A stretch of DNA of 64,000 bases from Glossina fuscipes (GCF_014805625.2 NW_023998415.1:40815487-40879486); one strand, 5' to 3'; counted from the stretch's first letter, positions 40,101 to 52,625 are shown. Notes: generated by a model from the sequence alone, not told the origin. Made by a program: numbers and translations.

Positions 40101-42754
40101 TCTTACAGCCCCTCCTTACATTACTGTTCAAGTAAACGGTAGCGGTTTTGTGGGGGAAATTTTTCGCGGTATTGTGGGTGCTTTTGAACCAATGTCACAA
40201 AATTACACGGTCGATACAAAAACCTGTTTACCGTTACCGTATGAACCAAACTTTACGACATATTACTTGATAGCGTCGTTATGTTGCTTGGCATGGATAT
40301 TTTTGCTCTGTCAGCCATATGGCTTACGTTTAAGACATGCCATCATGCGTTTGTATTATCCAGATGTGGCCAGGGAGCGTGCTGTATGGCTTTATGATAA
40401 AATTTTGCTAAATCGCAGTAAGAATTTAAAATTTGGAAACTTTCCAACGAATTCATTAATAATTTCGAATATGTAGTGACTTTTTTCAAACTGGCTCGAC
40501 GCAAAGCTCGGCTTCTTTTCGTTTCTGATAAAACTGTTGATGATTTTTCCTGGATGGATTGGATTAGAGCACGTACCGAAAAGTAAATTTACCGTCTTTT
40601 GAACATGGATCTTTTATTCTTTGTTCATTTCCCTGCAGGTATTGGTGGTGTCGTCTTATCCTGGGTCGCTCCAAATCTGAAAAATGTTTACTTTGTGGCA
40701 CACCGTTAAAAGCGTAATTCAGTTAATAATCGATTTGAAAGAATTGTTTTGCTTTCTAATTATCTTTATTACCTGTTAGTGATACACGGGTTAAATGCGA
40801 GTCCTTGGGCTGTAAGGCGCTTTATTGCAAGACTTGTTTTGAAGGTTCTGAGAATATATGCTGCATTTGTCATAATCCGATGGAATATGGTGACTTAAGT
40901 GATTTATCGGAAATCAAGTGAGTCGTTTTATATATTATTCTGTTCTGTTCATTGTGAAAATATTGACAAAGAAGTCGACCGTACCAAATTTGAATCACAA
41001 AGGTCTATTTTTTGGACACCACCGCATATAAACAGATTCAGGAGATGTAAATCCTTATAAGACAAGAGGGCCTAACTGTTAATATTCTATTATGAAAATT
41101 TATTCAGGATTTCAATTTGAGATACAAATTAAGGAGACAAAATATGAACAGCATGGGTCTATTTCTTGGACCCGACTCCATATAAAATTTCGTATAAATA
41201 ATAAGGACGCCAGATAAAGACCCAATTTTTAATATTTCACGATTACAATTGAAATAAAAAAATCAACAGTAGGGAATTCGGATCACGTAGGTATAGTTGT
41301 TAGATCCATACAAGTTTAGGGATTATCATGAAAAGCAATGGAGAGAAAATGTAATTCTAGTTTTCTATGACGGCGACTGAAAAATAATAAAATATTTAGG
41401 AAGTAAATTAAATTTGCACAATTTGGATCGTGTTATGTGACGTTTTGGGCATCCTTATTCGACTTTGACCTACTACAGCGTTCTTGCTAATAATGGAGTA
41501 AGCAAGCTTTTGATTAAATTGTTTTGTTCCTAATACCAAGGGACTCATCGGATGATCCAGATGTACTTCATATTGACGAAACTGAAAAAGATTGTGTATT
41601 TGCAAAAGTGAAGAGGACTGGAGAAGCAGAAAAGGGCGAAAAAACAATTTCCGACGGCGGTCGTGGAAAAGCAAAGAAAGGTTTTTCATCCAAATTGGGA
41701 AATATATCTCGAATATTTCCCAGGGCATGTTGGAAATCTAAAGATGAGGAATCCAAAACTCATGCTGTTATTGAAATGCCAAAAACATCGGAAGAGAATT
41801 CGGATATAGAGAGATCAGATGTTGAAATAGATAAAACCAAACGTCGGTCGACTGCAAAGGAAGCAGAGGAAACTAGGCGAAAATCATCCATCAAGAAATA
41901 TGGGAAAGATTCGGTTGACTCAGATACCAAAGAAGAAAAATCAAAACGTAGGTCGAGTGGAAAAAAAATTGACAAAAGCCCGACTGAAGCGGATACCGAA
42001 GAAGGAAAACCTAAACGTAGATCGAGTCGAAAGAATGTTGAGAAAGACTCAGGTGACGCGGATACCGAACAAGAAAAGCCTAAACGCAGATGGAGTCGAA
42101 AAAAGGTTGATAAAGACCCGGTTGATTCCGATATTGAAGAAGAAAAGCCTAAACGCAGATCGAGTGGAAAAAAGGTTGATAAAGACTCGATTGATGTGGA
42201 TACCGAAGAAGAAAAACCTAAACACAGATGGAGTCGAAAAAAGGTTGATAAAAAGCCGCCTGATTCAGATACCGAAGAAGAAAAGCCTAAACCTAGATCG
42301 AGTGGAAAAAAAATTGACAAAGACTCAATTGACGCGGATGCCGAACAAGAAGAACTTAAACGCAGATGGGGTCGAAAAAAGGTTGATAAAGACCCGGTTG
42401 ATTCCGATATCGAAGAAGAAAAGCCTGAACGCAGATCGAGTGGANNNNNNNNNNATTGACTCTGATATCGAAGAAGAAAAACCTAAACGTAGATCAAGCG
42501 GAGAAAAAATTGAAAAAGACCCGATGGACGCGGATACCGAAAAGAAAAAAATGCCTAAACGCAGATGGAGTGGAAGAAGGGTTCATAAAAAGTCGTTTGG
42601 CTCAGATACCGAAGAAGAAAAACCTAAACGCAGATCAGGTGAAAAAGGGGTTGATAAAGAGCCGACTGACTCAAATACCGAAGAGGAGAAACCTAAACGC
42701 AGATCGAGCGGAAAAAAGATTGACGAAGGCTCGACTGACTCTACAAAGGATTGA
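37115..42754 (+). CDS. DC-STAMP-domain membrane protein with RING-like C-terminus (DCST/sneaky family)
   Basis: Family members (DCST1, DCST2, Drosophila sneaky) are multi-pass sperm proteins needed at fertilisation. Exons: 37115-37662, 37735-38045, 38125-38245, 39117-39256, 39334-39547, 39630-39783, 39854-40022, 40109-40417, 40477-40582, 40639-40713, 40780-40917, 41541-42754. All phases agree. Order of parts: a basic/acidic low-complexity N-terminus with a GE-rich run near residues 80-100; two membrane spans near 125-180; a GPTAN segment; a coiled central part (LGPLKALCHL); further spans (GWLDILSVLLMCLV, YYLIASLCCLAWIFLLC). A Cys-rich RING-like domain (CLLC, CKTC, CCIC) spans exons 10-11. The last exon encodes a tail of 23-residue charged repeats, cut by a 10-N gap that shifts the frame by one. 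Which fly paralogue it is remains open. Confidence 0.85.
37351..37416 (+). repeat. GGAGAA-type coding purine repeat (Gly-Glu run)
   Basis: Purine-only tract inside DCST exon 1, encoding an acidic EGEGEGE run followed by a basic KRKRR patch. It is probably variable in length between individuals. Confidence 0.85.
40918..41540 (+). other. DCST intron 11 with internal direct repeat
   Basis: Donor AA|GTGAGT and acceptor ACCAAG|GGACTC give the right phase. Within the intron, GGTCTATTTTTTGGACACC (about 41002) and GGGTCTATTTCTTGGACCC (about 41156) recur, each followed by CCATATAAA-like sequence. These are probably pieces of the dispersed repeat also seen near 6330. Confidence 0.6.
41943..42751 (+). 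repeat. 69-bp tandem repeat coding 23-residue charged units
   Basis: About 13 units of the pattern K-R-R-(S/W)-S-(G/R)-K-K-(V/I)-D-K-D-x-x-D-x-D-x-E-E-E-K-P. RSSG- and RWSR-type units alternate in the middle, giving a 46-residue (138-bp) higher-order period. A 10-N gap at 42445-42454 interrupts the array, and the reading frame is offset by one base across it, so the true gap length is unknown. Confidence 0.9.
42445..42454. other. assembly gap (10 N) in the tandem repeat
   Basis: Ten N inside the 69-bp coding array. Upstream and downstream units are in different frames, so the placeholder length is arbitrary. Confidence 0.95.
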
Positions 42755-45700
42755 ATTCTATCGAATTAAGGAAACATTTATTTATTTAGTTATTAATTAT
42801 TTTTATATTATGTATTGATTAATTTCTTTAATTAATTTATTTCTCAATTGTTTATACTTTTTCTTGGATTTTCTTTGCCTTTCATTTCTTTTTTAGTTCT
42901 ATTTTTGTTATTGAATTTCCAATACATTCTTTGCAAAACTCTTGCAGCAGCAGCAACTTGTTGTTGTAATTATTAGGAAATTTTTTATATGTTTTTCTAA
43001 CGTAGTTGTTGTCAAAAACACTGAATAAAATCTTCCGATCACTACACTGTCGATAATGGATAATGGAAACGTACATAAGTGTACGATTTTAATTGTATTA
43101 CGCATATGCGTGTGCGCAATTTGAAAAGTTTATGTGACACATGAACCAATTATTGCACTTACAGCACTGCTAGTATTGCCGCATCTTTTTATTATGCAGC
43201 TGCTTCTTGAAGTACCATAAGTTTGCCAAGTGTGTCTAGATGCACATGTATTTCATGCTATGGCAGAGCGTGACCATTATTTCATTTTTAAAAGCCATGC
43301 CATTTGAAATTTACTTAACTTTACGACCTGACTTTAAGCATTAGAATACATAATTTAATCATTAACAATTTGTGTCCTGTTACATAATCATAATATCTTT
43401 AATACATCTATGTATTATATGCAAGCATATGCATATGCATATTAGTAATAGTAATGGGAGGCAGAACAGAAATAAGAACACTGTGAGCGCCTGCAGTCAT
43501 ATAATTCAAATAAAATATTTAATATGAAGCGCGGTGAAGAAATAGAATTTGAGATGAGAGATAACGAAGCGAGTGTGGACACAAGCACTAACACATATAA
43601 AAATGAAACATAAATTAGTGATTAAAATGAAAAATAAATCGGTAGTATATTCATACGAATATTCATTCATCGTTGTTTCTATTGCATAGTGTTTACCGTA
43701 ACTGAACTGAAGAAATGAAAAAATCTATCAAGTTTTTAAAGCTTCACTTCTTTTAATCGACTAATAATTTGACTTGAAATTGTCACATTTTTTACTCGAT
43801 GATATGAGACGAAAACACTGTTTATTCCTAAAGATATTTTTATTTCATTTTAACGGTCAAATGAGCGAAAGGAATGCTTTTCTCATTTTACATCACATTA
43901 AAACTAATTCATGACAAATCTTTTTTCTTTCTCACCTTCTCGAGGAGATGAATATTATATATATTTTAAAATCTCCCTCAAATATTCGATTAGTTATGAC
44001 TTCGTTTCTACATTCATTTGAAAATGGAAGCAATTGCTTCTTAACTATTGCATCTATTTGCATTAAGGAGTAGACCGCTGTATCCGTCTAAAAAAAAAAA
44101 AAAAATCTTTTATGAGAATCTTTTTACGCCAGAAAGGAAGTTAGCAGCATAATAATGTTTGAGGGGGTTATTAAGGTTTGAAGTGTTGGAAAAAATATAT
44201 AAAAAATGGCAACGCCGTAGCCATCTTCTTGCGAAATTATTGATTAAAGGTGCTCTGCATCAGGCAGCATAACTGGTCCAAATTTAAATTAAAAATAAAA
44301 ATATCATTTAATCTACATCGGTACAACCGTGTGTATGTAAAAAATGACATTTTCGACCAAAGAAAGCACTTGAAAATCCTACCAATTTCTACAATGCACT
44401 TTTAAAAATACCGTAAATAATATGTATGAAAAAAAAATTAAAATTATCTGCGCTATGCTGGCTGCGGTTTTGAACTTTCGTGTTATGCGAGAAAGGCGCG
44501 TTAAACGTTTTAGAATATATGAGAGATATATTGTTTTACCAAAATAAACTTTTGGTTATTTTTTTTTTTTTTTATAGTCAGCAATTCGAAGACCATAAAA
44601 CTGCTCTTCCAAGTCCAAATATTCCTGCTCATTCGATTTTGTGGACGATTTTTTGCTATCTGTCACGGGCACTCAGCTTTCTTAATCCACTTCGTTTTGG
44701 TTCTGGGACAAAAATAGTATGATTTGTTGCCAACATCACAATCTGCAATGCTTCCATTGTTTGTAAAGTATTAGTGAGGCCTACATTGCAGTTCCACACA
44801 GTAGTGGTGGTCGCTATGTCCAAGACTTTTTTGCTTGACTTGAAGACTTCAATCAGATTTCGGAATCAAAGCCCAGATCATAGGATTGCGTATAGGTTTC
44901 CAACCAACGATTAAGAAATTCTTCTTGGCTCAACTTATCTTCTTATCTATTCAAAGGCCGTGTGGAGGACGCATTACTCCAACGCCGCGTTAGACATGCC
45001 ATCTTCGAACGTGTTTCGTTGGTTGGTACACTTACGGCCCATTGATTTTAACATTTTGAGATTCCAATTCTTAAAAGTTTGCGCTAAAGCGACAAAGCTC
45101 GGTCGTTTTTATAGAAGTACTGGAGCTCAATTAACATACACTCAAACCTGGTTTTGTGTGCAGATGAGAGATGAATAAAAAAAGCAATTCTTTGCCCCCT
45201 TCAAAGAAACCTCTTCTATCTATTCCATAAAACAAACAAAACAAAGCATAAGACTAGTCGCCAACTATCTCATTCGTAAGAAATCAACTCAGTGACCTGA
45301 TCAGACACGCAAACTGTTTCATGAAAATCCAAACTGGAATTTATGGTGCGTTCCACAATTACATTGTGCGATTAGATAATGTAATACAAATATAATGTAA
45401 TTGCACTTATGTAATGTGATGAAATACATATATATCAAAAATCGAAAAACCTAAATGGTCGGTAAAACCCATTAATGTTTTTCTATTGATAATTTCGTCA
45501 ATTATGTTCCAATTTCATTGAAATTTTCATAAACCGCACGGAAAAAAAAAATCGTATAAATAAAATCGCACAAAAAAAGATTTTAGTTTATTTTCGTTCG
45601 GAATGGTTTTTAAATCAATATAAACACACTCTGAAGGAACCTGTTACTCCATGAAGAGAACTAACAATAGGCAGATAAGACATAAAATTATAATTTTCCA

Positions 45701-45899
45701 AGAGAGTTGTATTTCACACACGGGCTCTTTTTGGTCTGCTTGCAGAGAAACTCGGAATTTCAAGGCAAAAACTTTTTATGGGTAATGAATTATTCCACGC
45801 ATTCTAGAAGGACCAAGGCATTCATTATACAAAAGGAAAAGGAGAAGCAAGTTAGAAAATTTTATATATACCCAGCACCGTGATTCTAAAAAAAGGTGA

Positions 45900-46200
45900 A
45901 AAACTAAATTTTTATATAATATTGGATGGGTGCGGTTGATTTTTTCTATTTCTACGATAAAGGTGGAAATTTATGTGGTATATGTGATACGGAAAACAAA
46001 GACGTTCACAGTTATTGCTACATAGACTTGCGGGCGTTGCAGGCGTGTTCTTTGAAAAGTTTGGCTCATTTTTAAATGCTTTTGTAATCTTCCTCTCTTG
46101 GCGAGCGGGAGAAATCTTTTCCTTTCAACTATTGAGAGTAGGACGCTTTGTTTTGGGGGTTTAAAATTTGGTTTTATAAAATCCATTGTCAGTGTTCGAT
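45900..46200 (+). repeat. dispersed repeat, internal piece
   Basis: Contains GCGGGCGTTGCAGGCGTGTT and TTTGAAAAGTTTGGCTCATT, parallel to the GGCGTTGTAGGCG and GGCGTGTCC stretches of the 26170-26945 copy. Limits are approximate. Confidence 0.4.
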
Positions 46201-47000
46201 GGAAGCCGGCTTTAGATTTATTTCGAGAATTGCATGAAGTTATTTAAGTTTAAGTTGCGTGGGCAATTGCCATAATAAATTCGGACACATATGCTATTGC
46301 CAAGCGATTCGAATAATGGTGACTGTGAGTACGTGCAGTAACTAACGATCGTTTGATGAACTCATGAGTTGGCGGTAATATCATGAATTGATGGGTGTAA
46401 AAGATGGCAAAATTTATTTAATTGAATTATTATTACATTATTTAAGATCTTTATTAAGTTACATGGTTCGATTAATTTAATTGACTCAAATTATCTGATT
46501 GATTGGAAGTGTATCATCTTGGCTTCTCATGTGTGAAAGCTCGAGAAACGTATACGCGCTTGTAATGCATGCTAATATTGCTTAAGGGTTTTAGGTAATT
46601 GTTTCATTGTCATTTCATATTAATTTCCCTAACATTGTGATGAAAGATGATAGGGCACGAGATGCAAAATCGCAAATTTCGTCAGTTGTTACTTCTAGTT
46701 TCTCTTCTCTTCTCTTTGAAGTTTTCCGCAGTAAAAGTAATAAAAAATTGTTATTCTATGCCTAATAGGTAGTCGTAAATAAGTTATGGATATCTGGAAC
46801 GTGGTCCAAATCCCTATAATATTTCCAAACTTAAGATTTAATGCGCTTCCATTCTAGCAACTACATCCAAGTACTGGTGTGAGATCAAAGTTCACGTTCA
46901 CCTTATTCTTATTCTATTTACTTTTTGGCAACAGCTGTACATTGAAGATTGCCAGACGTTTATAACGTTATAAAATACATTCAACTCTTAATTATCGTAA

Positions 47001-47001
47001 G

Positions 47002-47028
<27 letters not shown>
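47001..47028. repeat. (AT)n microsatellite
   Basis: Uninterrupted AT dinucleotide run of about 28 bp. Confidence 0.9.
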
Positions 47029-47032
<4 letters not shown>

Positions 47033-47734
47033 TAAGGTTCGGATTAATTAAGTTCCTTTGTCCTTTCATTCTTCTGTTTGTTAGTGTACTTTCTGTTATT
47101 GCAATGCTTGCGGTTGTTAAAATTAAGATAGATTTTTTTGTTGATTGTCACCGACACGAAATTTAAACACCTATAGTCTACAGTTGATGTTAATTTAAAC
47201 CTATTACAGATAATAATAGTGAACTATGCCGTTTAGAAAAAAAAATCGGTTACATTTGTCAAAACAATATTTTGCACATTGTGTGTGTTCTGCGATAGCC
47301 AGATGGCAGATCTGTGGATAGTAAAGCCTCACTAACTCCGCGGAGAATAAATGAATTCCGCTCAAGGAATAAATGATTCGAATTTCTTCTTGCTATCCTG
47401 AACATGGCATCACCAGTACTAATGGATCAAGCGCGCTGAACTTCTCCTTTCATTAGTAACATCTCGAGATTGATTAATATCCGTGCGTTCATGCGTTTAT
47501 CTATCTAATCTCCATCCGTAGTTGCGACCTAAACGATCGCAATATTTGCATTAATGATGGCAAGCGATTGAATTTGAAAATGGGAATCAATCTAACCGCG
47601 CTTCTTGCTTTCAATATACGAGTGTAAGCTAATGTTGTACTATGTGAATTTAATTTAAGTATCGTCTTTTCTTTTTTTTTGTAACTAAAAAAAATGATTT
47701 GGTTTAACATACGCGCATACGAACTGTAAGTCTT

Positions 47735-47738
<4 letters not shown>

Positions 47739-47785
<47 letters not shown>
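47739..47785. repeat. poly-T tract
   Basis: Uninterrupted run of about 46 T, the longest homopolymer in the window. Confidence 0.95.
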
Positions 47786-47786
<1 letters not shown>

Positions 47787-48062
47787 TGTTTAACCTACAC
47801 ATTTTTTCACATGTAACCACATTTTACCGCTTTGGAATTTTTATGTTTTTCTAATCGTTTGGGATCTTCGGCGTTTTTGTGTTGCATAGACATGCATGCG
47901 TTTCGAGGGGCTCTTCTTCTACCTGCTGCTATATTTGTTCAAATGTTTTCATTGTAAATCTTTAACATTTGTCAATATGTCAACAACATGTAAGAATGCG
48001 CATAGGAAATATGTTATTCTTACTTTGTAGCTTTTTTTTACATTCTTTTGCTTTAATTTTAT

Positions 48063-48063
<1 letters not shown>

Positions 48064-48094
<31 letters not shown>
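48064..48094. repeat. poly-A tract
   Basis: Run of about 30 A, about 280 bp from the 47739 poly-T. Confidence 0.95.
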
Positions 48095-48095
<1 letters not shown>

Positions 48096-48479
48096 AAACT
48101 AAGTACATTTAGCTTACGCTCCATTACAAATGTTTGCGGTTAATAATAATAACAATAGAAAAAGTCAAAAAAAAAGTAAGAAGAATTAAGCATGTGGCCG
48201 TGGATGAAACTTTGTTACCCATCACATTAAAAGGAAATTTCGGCAGTCTATAATATTGGGCAAGTGTTTCTATTTTTCCGTTCAAATATTACGGAAATTT
48301 GCATTGTCGTATGCCTATCAATAATGGAAAGGATACAAATTCGCATACAAAGCTCTTTTCAGTTCATCTTGTACTGTACAGGATTCCTTTGATCGATTTG
48401 GCCCCTTTTTCATTGCCAAGAGATGAATTAAGTTTTGCGACAGGGAGAATGTTGATCGCACATATCAACTTCGACGAAT

Positions 48480-48620
48480 AGATGGATGGACAGATATGCG
48501 AGGAATTGATACCAAGTAAAAATGTTTGCAACTTATAAGGGAGATCACTGAAGCCTTCTTCTGAGTAGAGTTTTGACTAAATGCATACAACATCTCCATC
48601 GTTCGGTCGTGGGTGTAACA
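48480..48620 (+). repeat. dispersed repeat, 3' piece
   Basis: GATGGATGGACAGATATGCG, then CCTTCTTCTGAGTAGAG, ATCGTTCGGTCGTGGGTGTA. This parallels the ending of the 26170-26945 copy (GGACGGACATG, CCTTCTGGGTG, GGTTCGGTGATGGGTATA). Confidence 0.45.
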
Positions 48621-50639
48621 ATATTGTTTGAAAAGGGTTAGCTTACGGTATACATTATTAATATGCCTAGTGAGTCTCTGCGTCTTGGGCGCAAAATGCG
48701 TTGCAGTTTGTCTTGCTTCAAAGAAACTCTACATTCCCGTCTTGTCTTGTCTTGTTCCAAAAAGGTTTATTCTTCCACATATTTATAAAGATATCTTTAA
48801 TGAAATTATCTCACACATCCCCTAAGGCCAATTTTTCTCAAATTTAGATTTTTATTTTGTGAAAGGTGCAAAGGTGAAAGAGGTGAAAAGAAAATGGAAG
48901 AAGAAGAGGAAATTTCACAAGCTCTTTATTTGTCGCGCTAAAGAAAGGAATTATACAATTTCTTGTATCTATCTCTTCAACATAATTGATATAACAAGAA
49001 ACTGTTTTTTTTTTGATTATTACTGTAAATACAGTTTCTTATGCCTAAGATTACTTGCAATCAGCAAACTATTAATTAAATCTTCTGCGATTTTCTTGGG
49101 AAATGATTTGTTAAAATAGTCAATCAATTGTTCTTATTATATACCTTTTCCTCTTATATAATTCCGATGAGTTTATAACAAAAACTCACGTACTAACAAT
49201 GACTGAAGTTTGTTTAACACATTTTCTTAATCAAGATTTCTTTTCAATCAAGTGATCAAGATGTAAAAATTTGAAATTCCAACACGAAAAATCGATTCAA
49301 GAATGCATCAACGATTTCTTTGAAATGCATTAAAATGAAAACAAAGTTTTCATACGTTTCGTTCATTTATTCGCTTTGAGAACAATAATTTATTTATGAA
49401 TTGCTTCTATGAACATATATGAGGGGAGAAAGATATTTCTTGTAGCTTATCGCATCAACGCAAGATCAATCAATGCAAAAAAAGGTTTTCAATAAATAAA
49501 ATGTAACGTAAGAAAAACTTTGACATGAATAACTGTAAGAACAACTTTACTGCTGCGCTACATAACTAGAAGATCAACTGCTAATGCTTTCATTGTTCTT
49601 TTCGTCAATTTAATGTTAAATCACCGGCATGGCATAAACGAAAGTAAATTATACTTTGCTTGTTTGCTTAGTCGGTGAAATTTTAAAACTTATTTTAAGA
49701 TACGCGTACGTGACCATTCCATTATACCATTCGGTTTTTTTCGTTTTTTTTTTTTTTTTTTTTTTTTTTTTGGTCTTTTAATGGAATGTAATAAAAATAA
49801 AATGTATATAACCGGTTTACATGTCATTGAAAATTGCTTTAGATTCGAAAATATCTAATATTTTCCATGAGATTTGAAAATATCAGTTGATTAGTCATCT
49901 TTTTCTCGCAACATCGCATGTGATATATATCACAAATCATAAAGACATTTTCATCATCTGTGCGATTTGCTGGATTATAATAAAACCGATACCGAGCTAT
50001 TCCTTCGGAATACGAAAACTGCTGCCGAATCGATCAAAAACGCCTCATAACGGGCGACTCGGCACAACTACTCTAGCAGACTATAAAAAAAAAGAAGCTT
50101 ATTTTTCATAATTCTCTTTTGGGAAAGGTGCGGAAGATAATACAATAGTAATATTCACATACGAAGCCATTCTCGTGACGCATTTTTAATTTAAGCTGCT
50201 CCGCAGCAACAAGTGTCCCTGATCGAAATTCAAATATAAAAAAGAAGAAGAGAAAAAAAAAAAATCATTTAATCTGATTAGCGAGTATTTGAATGAAAAA
50301 AGTTCAATTTTGAATACAAACAAGGCAATCTTTTGCTGATAGTGACGGTAACGGCGTTTGAATTAACTCATCAAAAAACCCCTATATGAGTCACTTGCCA
50401 ATATTGTAAAAAATTTGAATGAGAAACAAATGTGAAAATTGTGGAAATACTTGTGTGCCTGGCCTTGTGAAAATCTCTGAATTGTTTCATGTTTTATATC
50501 ATTCTTGGCCATTTACAAAACAAACAAAAACAAAAATAAATCAACGAGATTTCGAGCGATTGGCTCCGTTCTTCAGCTTGCAAGATAATCCTATAGTTGG
50601 GAGAGTCTATTCCAAGATAAAAAGGTTTGACTGTAGTAT

Positions 50640-51160
50640 CCTCTAGGCAATGCGAAACTTACCTGCACCGCTAGCTATTTAATGTCCTAGCCGCAGCCAT
50701 AATGATCACTCCCCGGAGTGCCATACTCAGTGGTCAGGTCTCACACGACGGCCAGGCCGAAATATTCACAACCTTACCACGCCTGATTGGGCATCCCTCG
50801 AAAAATACAACAGGTTGTCCTATGCCTATGTGATGTAGGGTGAACGGGCAATCTGACCTCCGTCCATCCAATAGCTTTTTTTTTAAGTGTATTACATTAG
50901 GATTATCGGTGTTACGTGTGTCATTATTATTATGTATACTCTTGCTATCAGAATTGTCGATACTTCCGGGAATGCCTGATTAAATTTTCCTCAAGTCTAT
51001 CTTTTTTCCCGCGTCTCTTTAGTAGCTCAACCTTTAGTTGAGCAGTCTGCCGGCAGGCGATTCCTGGCACACTCGAGAACTTCTCCATGAGAGGTTTCCT
51101 CTCACCGGAATCTACAGATAGACATACGGACGCGTCGGAAACTCGATTACACAATTAATT
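50640..51160. other. GC-rich, structured island of unknown origin
   Basis: About 500 bp, clearly less AT-rich than the flanks. The first half (50640-50880) has nested inverted repeats, for example TGATCACT pairing with AGTGGTCA and CACTCC beside GGAGTG near 50703-50735. It ends in a T9 run. The second half contains a 68-codon minus-strand open frame rich in Lys/Arg/Glu. It may be one decayed transposon or a structured RNA, and I cannot assign it. A resemblance to the U1 5' end (ACTTACCTG) at 50658 is too short to count. Confidence 0.4.
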
Positions 51161-51318
51161 TAATATAATATAAAATTTTGAGAAATCTGGTGTATCTCCT
51201 GCGGTAGATATATGTAAAAAGAGGGATGAATATTGAACGATCCAATTGAAATCGAAGATAATTTTATTGCTTGTTTCTGTAGACGCTTTAATTGCTTTTA
51301 CAAAATTCTTGCGGTTAA

Positions 51319-51342
51319 GAGGAGAGAGAGAGAGAGAGAGAG
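51319..51342. repeat. (GA)n microsatellite
   Basis: GA dinucleotide run of about 24 bp in the gene-poor region. Confidence 0.9.
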
Positions 51343-52592
51343 CTTTGCTATTGTTTGAGTAGTGCGTATTGAGGTGTAGTGATTAGAAATTTTTCGTATG
51401 CAAGAAGACGGTATAGGCAAAGAGATTACGTAGGAAATGATAATGAAAGTACATTGGATGAAAATTCAACCCATCAAGCATTGATTAATTCCTAATCATC
51501 ATCAAAGTAACCATTTACTGCAAGTTCCCTATATCGAGCATGTTGACATTTTAACCATTTGCCTAAACGTGAAGTAGAATGAGATTAGCTTCGGCGAAAT
51601 TCATCCAGATTTGATTAAGTTACTAATGCTTATGATACCGAAACGCATTAAGCACACAGTGCAATTAATCCCATAATCATGAGACATTGATTCTGAGATC
51701 ATGAAAACATGCAAAAATTATTTTTATTTATTAAGCACTGCTCTTAATCTATCTGTACAAAATGAGTAGATGACGAGATCTTTATTAAGTAAGGGCTGCT
51801 CTGGTTCGGTTTTAGATTAAGGCAGTACCGCTACTTTGCTAGTCTGATGTCCTGTGAAGAGACATCACACTGAGATTGTTGAACTCCTAGGCCACTAAAA
51901 TATCTTCAATACAATCGATGATGTTACTCTTGGTGGAAAACTTCACTGTACACTGTACAATTTCTTATCATTTGTAGTATCGCACCGCGCCACTGCTGAT
52001 TGCAATTCGTCGATACTTTGGTCTAAGCTAATTATGTTACGTGGTAAATATAATTGTATAATTGTAGTGCATTGTCATCCAATTGCCAGTCTCTAGTTCT
52101 CCTTCTCTGGCAACTACTTCTACTTTGTATTTTAATACAAAGACAAAGATTATATTTTGTTGGGCGATATTTGCTTGAATATTAATGTTAAGTAACTACA
52201 TAAATTTAAGTCGAATAAATGTAAAATGCCTTAGTTAAGTGCAGCTTATTTCGATTTAGAAAGTTAATTAAAATGCGCTAAAGTGCAAACGGTTTATAGC
52301 TTTATAGAGATGAGTGCAATTTTTGATGCTTTTACTATAGTACGGCTAATACACGATATGCTCAAGCATGGCCTTGATGAAGTGCTACGATTCGTTATAT
52401 TGCTGCGGAATGTGCATAACATCAGCCAGTATGCATTTCATTCAAATGCATTTTTGCATATCGTTATTAAAGGGATGACTGGTATGCTGTCAAGTGTTGC
52501 TTGTTCGAGTGCTTGTTGTTGTCATGGCTGTTCAAAATTTAAATCTGACTTTTGTTATTTAACTGAACCTTTAAACATAAGGCAAAAGACAT

Positions 52593-52625
<33 letters not shown>

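Larger units (their letters stand above)
42755..50639. other. gene-poor region downstream of DCST
   Basis: About 7.9 kb with no exon that I recognise on either strand. It probably contains the DCST 3' UTR; an AATAAA lies near 43509. There are long homopolymers (poly-T about 47739-47785, poly-A about 48064-48094, poly-T about 49744-49771) and an (AT)n at about 47001-47028. Dispersed-repeat pieces lie near 45930-46080 and 48480-48620. A less AT-rich stretch at 44560-45190 has short open frames without recognisable homology. Confidence 0.6.

Noticed and set aside
41760..42320. Long minus-strand frame opposite the DCST repeat array
   Set aside because: Mirror reading of the 69-bp coding repeat; the plus-strand frame is joined to the DCST exons.
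44560..45190. Possible Tc1-like transposase remnant (minus strand, LSARDRQKIV-like)
   Set aside because: One short stretch only, with no supporting DDE motif or terminal repeats, so too weak to annotate.
50640..50740. Possible U1 snRNA gene (ACTTACCTG near 50658, TGATCAC and CCGGAGTG downstream)
   Set aside because: Only short stretches agree. The Sm site, 3' stem-loop and overall spacing of U1 are absent.
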